Shown: one piece after another, positions 60,618 to 64,000 of the stretch
How positions within the stretch are numbered: position 1 is the stretch's first letter
Layout: every line of letters starts with the position of its first letter
DNA from: Streptomyces sp. NBC_00510
Lineage (GTDB): Bacteria; Actinomycetota; Actinomycetes; Streptomycetales; Streptomycetaceae
NCBI GenBank assembly: GCA_036013505.1
Contig: CP107851.1
Location: 3,419,501-3,483,500 of the forward strand
DNA: 64,000 bases
Reading direction: 5' to 3'
The notes under the pieces: model-generated
What the model was told of the DNA's origin: nothing
Seen by the model: only the letters and a program-made list of their open reading frames with translations
The model's database searches: none
Program-made: the position numbers and the translations under genes

Positions 60618-61454
60618 TCAACGGCCGACGTCGGCCAGTTTCGCGCGCAATTGCAGTACGGACTTGGTGTGGATCTGGCTGACCCTGCTCTCGGTGACCC
60701 CGAGCACCTGGCCGATCTCCGCGAGGGTGAGCCCCTCGTAGTAGTAGAGGGTGACCACGGTCTTCTCGCGCTCGGGCAGCGTGTTGACGGCGCGGGCCAG
60801 CAGGCGGCGCAGCTCACGGTCCTCGGCGACCTCGACGGGGTTGTCGGCGCCGGTGTCCTCCAGGGTGTCGACCAGGGTGAGCCGGTCACCGCCGTCGGTG
60901 CCCGCGTGGAGCAGTTCCTCCAGGGCGACGACGTTGGCCAGGGAGAGCTGGCTGAAGACGCCGTGCAGCTCCTCCAGGGCGATGCCCATCTCGGCGGCGA
61001 CCTCGGACTCGCTCGGGGTCCGCCGCAGGGAGGCCTCGAGGGTGGCGTAGGCGCGCTCCACGGCGCGGGCCTTCTGGCGCACCGAGCGCGGGATCCAGTC
61101 CAGGGCGCGCAGCTCGTCGATCATGGCCCCGCGGATCCTGGTGATCGCGTAGGTCTCGAACTTGATCGCACGCTCGGGGTCGAACTTCTCGATGGCGTCG
61201 ATGAGCCCGAAGACCCCGGAGGAGACGAAGTCCGCCTGTTCCACGTTGGCGGGCAGGCCGACGCTCACCCGTCCCGCGACGTACTTCACCAGGGGTGAGT
61301 AGTGCAGGATCAGCTGCTCGCGCAGGCGTGCGTCCCCCGTGGACTTGTAGGTCCGCCACAGCGCGTCGAGCGAGGTGGGGGCGGGCGGCCGGGGGTTTCC
61401 GGTGACGGCGGTCGCCGCCGTGCTGCCTTCGTGCCCGGGAGTGTGCCGGTGCAT
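60618..61454 (-). CDS. whiG: Sporulation sigma factor WhiG (FliA-like)
   Basis: A 278-residue sigma factor of the FliA family that directs early sporulation genes in aerial hyphae. Region 2 reads [40 protein letters not shown] and [20 protein letters not shown]. Region 3 is [20 protein letters not shown]. The region 4 HTH is [20 protein letters not shown] then [16 protein letters not shown]. Near-complete identity of these stretches with S. coelicolor WhiG as I remember it supports the name. The start at 61454 ([11 protein letters not shown]) gives the expected length but has a weak ribosome binding site. Confidence 0.95.
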   Translation of the reverse strand: MHRHTPGHEGSTAATAVTGNPRPPAPTSLDALWRTYKSTGDARLREQLILHYSPLVKYVAGRVSVGLPANVEQADFVSSGVFGLIDAIEKFDPERAIKFETYAITRIRGAMIDELRALDWIPRSVRQKARAVERAYATLEASLRRTPSESEVAAEMGIALEELHGVFSQLSLANVVALEELLHAGTDGGDRLTLVDTLEDTGADNPVEVAEDRELRRLLARAVNTLPEREKTVVTLYYYEGLTLAEIGQVLGVTESRVSQIHTKSVLQLRAKLADVGR

Positions 61455-61619
61455 GCGTCGATCTGAGCCGTTCTGCGTGACCTGAGGGACGGGCGGGACT
61501 CGAACCCCCTTGAGCGTAGCGTGACCATACCGTCGCTCAGGGCGACGTTCGGGCGTCCCCATAACCTCGCCATCCAGGGGGTCCCAGGTCAAGAACCGTC
61601 CTGTCACCTGATGGTGTGT

Positions 61620-62855
61620 TCACCGGGAGAGCGTGTCGGCTTGGCGACCCCCCTCCGTCGTGGGAGCCGTGGGAGCCGCCTCGCGGCCTTGCGGCAACTT
61701 CCAGCGCGGGCCGTCCCGTTCGACGAAACCGAGGGCGTGCAGCTCATGGAGCCTGGCGAGGGTGTCGTCGGGGGTGCTCGCGGCGGCGACCGCGAGCTCC
61801 GCTACGCCGGCCCCGCCCCGGGCCGGCAGGGCCTCCAGGACCCGGGCGGCTGCGGGCGGGAGCAGATCCCGCGGCAGGACCGGCCCGCGGCGCTCGGGGG
61901 CGAGGTCCTCGCCGATGCGGCCGACGAGTTCGATGACGTCGGCGGCGCCGGTGACCAGGACCCCGTCCGCGCGCAGCAGCTCGTGGACCCCCTGGGACAG
62001 CGCCGAGGTGCAGGGTCCCGGCACGCCCATGACGAAACGGCCCAGCTTGCGGGCCCGGCGGGCGGTGATCAGGGAGCCGCTGCGGTACTGGGCCTCGATG
62101 ACGACGGTGCCCCGGGTGAGCGCGGCGATCACACGGTTGCGGAGCACGAAGCGGCTGCGGGTGGGATGCGATCCGGGTGGCAATTCACCGATGAGCAGCC
62201 CCTGTTCGGCGATGCGTCCGATCAACTCGGCATGACCCGGCGGATACGGCACGTCCACTCCGGAGGCGACGACCCCCACGGTCGCCCCCGTCGCGGACAG
62301 CGCTCCCCGGTGCGCGGCGCCGTCGACGCCGTAGGCGGCCCCGGAGACGGTGACCCAGCCGGCCTCCGCCAGGTCGGCGCCGAGGGACGCCGCCATGTGG
62401 GAGCCGTAGTCGGTGCAGGCACGGGCACCCACGACGGCGACCGACCGCAGCGCCCACATCCGCAGCGAGGCGCCGCCGCGCACCCACAGTCCGTACGGGC
62501 GCTCGCCGCCCAGGTCGTCGAGCTGCCGCGGCCAGTCCGGGTCACCGGGGCACAGGAAACGGGCCCCCATGGCCCGGGCCGCCGCCAGATCCCGCTCCGG
62601 CCGGGTCCGGCGGGCCCGCAGGGCGTATCCGGCCGCCCGCTGCTCGCCCGCCCCGGGCAGCTCCTCACCGGCGGTGAGGGCCCGTACGGTCTCGACGGGG
62701 CCGAGCTCCCGCAGCCAGGCGCCGACGAGGCCGTCGCCGGGATCGGCGATCCGCGTCACGGCGGCGCGGGCCAGACGCTCCTCGGGCGTCGGTGGCGGCT
62801 CCTCCTCCAGGTCCGGCCCGGCGTCCCCGTCCATGCCGGGCGGCATCTGCGTCAT
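61620..62855 (-). CDS. dprA: DNA-processing protein DprA/Smf
   Basis: A 411-residue protein that loads RecA on incoming single-stranded DNA in transformable bacteria; its role in Streptomyces is unclear. The Rossmann-fold core shows VAVVGARACTDYGSHMAASL, WVTVSGAAYGVDGAAHRGAL, GTVVIEAQYRSGSLITARRA and GRFVMGVPGP. An N-terminal SAM-like domain precedes it and a winged-helix-like tail (AELAVAAASTPDDTLARLHE) follows. The ATG overlaps the stop of the ComM-like gene by 4 bp, a conserved pairing. Confidence 0.92.
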   Translation of the reverse strand: MTQMPPGMDGDAGPDLEEEPPPTPEERLARAAVTRIADPGDGLVGAWLRELGPVETVRALTAGEELPGAGEQRAAGYALRARRTRPERDLAAARAMGARFLCPGDPDWPRQLDDLGGERPYGLWVRGGASLRMWALRSVAVVGARACTDYGSHMAASLGADLAEAGWVTVSGAAYGVDGAAHRGALSATGATVGVVASGVDVPYPPGHAELIGRIAEQGLLIGELPPGSHPTRSRFVLRNRVIAALTRGTVVIEAQYRSGSLITARRARKLGRFVMGVPGPCTSALSQGVHELLRADGVLVTGAADVIELVGRIGEDLAPERRGPVLPRDLLPPAAARVLEALPARGGAGVAELAVAAASTPDDTLARLHELHALGFVERDGPRWKLPQGREAAPTAPTTEGGRQADTLSR

Positions 62856-64000
62856 CGCGCGGCCCCCGTCGCCGCCGCCATGCCGCGGCGCACACCGGTG
62901 CGCAGCTCCAGGGCGCGCTCCATGTCGACGCCATCGGGACGGTCACGGCCCGCGAGGTCGGCGACCGTCCAGGCCACGCGCAGGACCCGGTCGAGTCCGC
63001 GCGCGGTGAGGAGCCCGCGCTCCATGTCCCGCTCCGCGGAGCGCAGCGCCCCGGGCGCCATCGCCCAGCGGGTGCGCAACTCATGGCCGGGGACCTCGCT
63101 GTTGAGCCGCCACGGCGTGTCCGCGTACCGGGCGGCGGCGCGCTCGCGGGCCTCCCGCACCCGCGTGGCGACCACCGCGGTGGACTCCGCGGAGCCGGCG
63201 CCCCCGATCAGCTCGGAGCGGCTGACGGCTTCCACCTCGACCCGCAGGTCGACCCTGTCCAGGAGGGGCCCGGAGAGCCGCCCCTGGTAACGGCGGATCA
63301 TGCTCGGCGTGCAGTCGCACATACCGCCGGGTGAGCCGTACCGCCCGCAGGGGCAGGGGTTGGCGGCGAGGACGAGCAGGAACCGCGCGGGAAGGCGGAC
63401 GACTCCGGCCGCCCTGGCGATCACCACGTGGCCGGACTCCAGGGGCTGGCGCAGCGCGTCCAGGGCCTGACCAGTGAATTCGGGTGCTTCGTCCAGAAAA
63501 AGCACACCTTTGTGGGAGAGCGAGACGGCACCCGGCCGCGGCAGCCCGTTTCCGCCGCCGACCAGCGACTGCATGGTCGCCGAGTGGTGCGGCGCGCAGT
63601 ACGGCGGCTGGTCCACCATGTGCCGGCCCGGCGGCAGCATCCCGGCGACCGAGTGCACGGCGGTGACCTCCACCGCCTCCTGCCGGGTGAGCGGCGGCAG
63701 CAGCCCGGGCAGCCGCTCGGCCAGCATTGTCTTGCCCGCGCCCGGCGGCCCCTTCAGGTAGATGTGGTGACCGCCGGCGGCGGCGACCTCCAGGGCCGTC
63801 CTGGCGGTGCCCTGTCCCGCGACCTCGGCCAGATCCGGGGTGCCGGTGTCGGCGAGCCCCGTGCCGTGGCCGGCGCCCGGCAGGGTCAGGCCGGCCAGCA
63901 TCGGGTCGGGCCTCCCGTCGGTGGGCTCCTCGTCCTCCTCCGGGGCGAGCTCGTCGTTGAGAAGTGCGATCAGCTGCCGCAGGCTGCGGACCCCGAGCAC
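62852..64000 (-). CDS. YifB/ComM-type Mg-chelatase-like AAA ATPase, C-terminal part
   Basis: Continues past the right edge; the last 382 residues are present. Walker A is GPPGAGKTMLAERLPGLLPP, Walker B is VLFLDEAPEFTGQALDALRQ, and ANPCPCGRYGSP with DCTPSMIRRYQGRLSGPLLD carries the Cys-rich loop of the YifB/ComM family. The C-terminal Mg_chelatase_C domain follows. ComM is a hexameric helicase promoting branch migration during DNA uptake and integration, fitting its 4-bp overlap with dprA. The missing N-terminus would be the ATP-independent S5-like domain. Confidence 0.92.
   Translation of the reverse strand: MLGVRSLRQLIALLNDELAPEEDEEPTDGRPDPMLAGLTLPGAGHGTGLADTGTPDLAEVAGQGTARTALEVAAAGGHHIYLKGPPGAGKTMLAERLPGLLPPLTRQEAVEVTAVHSVAGMLPPGRHMVDQPPYCAPHHSATMQSLVGGGNGLPRPGAVSLSHKGVLFLDEAPEFTGQALDALRQPLESGHVVIARAAGVVRLPARFLLVLAANPCPCGRYGSPGGMCDCTPSMIRRYQGRLSGPLLDRVDLRVEVEAVSRSELIGGAGSAESTAVVATRVREARERAAARYADTPWRLNSEVPGHELRTRWAMAPGALRSAERDMERGLLTARGLDRVLRVAWTVADLAGRDRPDGVDMERALELRTGVRRGMAAATGAAR

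Overview
The window is high-GC DNA with strong third-position GC bias, frequent GTG starts and AGGAG-type ribosome binding sites. Its gene content (whiG sporulation sigma factor, rpsB-tsf-pyrH-frr-cdsA order, dxr, two PucR regulators, a pSAM2-type integrase module) points to a Streptomyces chromosome, and to core rather than arm DNA. Species cannot be assigned from the sequence alone.

Layout. Positions 1-3.4 kb hold the start of a site-2 zinc protease, dxr (MEP isoprenoid pathway) and a large acyl-CoA dehydrogenase behind a candidate TetR-type operator. From 4.2 to 32.5 kb lies a polyamine / GABA / omega-amino-acid catabolic region: a PucR regulator with an aldehyde dehydrogenase, gabT, a CoA-acylating semialdehyde dehydrogenase (mmsA), a potDABC polyamine importer followed by an FAD-dependent amine oxidase and preceded by an aldehyde dehydrogenase, a second PucR regulator reading divergently, an aminobutyraldehyde-type dehydrogenase, and an Lrp regulator translationally coupled to an omega-aminotransferase. 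Together these can import putrescine or related amines, oxidise them through aldehydes to GABA or beta-alanine, transaminate those, and feed succinate and acetyl-CoA into central metabolism (pathway role inferred). Interspersed are an orphan VirD4/TraG-like membrane ATPase, a PAP2 phosphatase, an AbiEii-like nucleotidyltransferase, adenosine deaminase and a glycerophosphodiesterase. From 32.8 to 40.2 kb are a two-gene ABC exporter-like pair, a LOG-family protein and a three-gene thiamine-type ABC importer under a TPP riboswitch.

From 40.3 to 54.4 kb is the accessory part. rlmN (40320-41426) carries across its start codon a 40-bp sequence that recurs at 46746-46785 with one mismatch. Between the copies lies a 5.34-kb decayed integrative element: intact tyrosine integrase, an excisionase whose start appears to be ACG, the C-terminal remnant of a RepSA-type initiator, a small hypothetical gene and a secreted PA14/fibronectin-III protein as cargo. 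Beyond it are an interrupted small membrane gene that would have stood 27 bp upstream of rlmN, two small orphan genes including a SUKH (SMI1/KNR4) protein, an amino-acid permease, two secreted proteins that share a duplicated leader plus signal peptide, a DUF6233-like protein and a sulfurtransferase.

From 54.4 kb to the end is conserved core: cdsA, frr, pyrH, tsf, rpsB (one strand, two intergenic hairpins), an M23 peptidase, a TetR regulator, whiG, dprA and a ComM/YifB-type AAA ATPase cut by the window edge. No rRNA, tRNA or CRISPR array was recognised. All coordinates and motifs were read by eye; family names come from motif recognition, not database searches.
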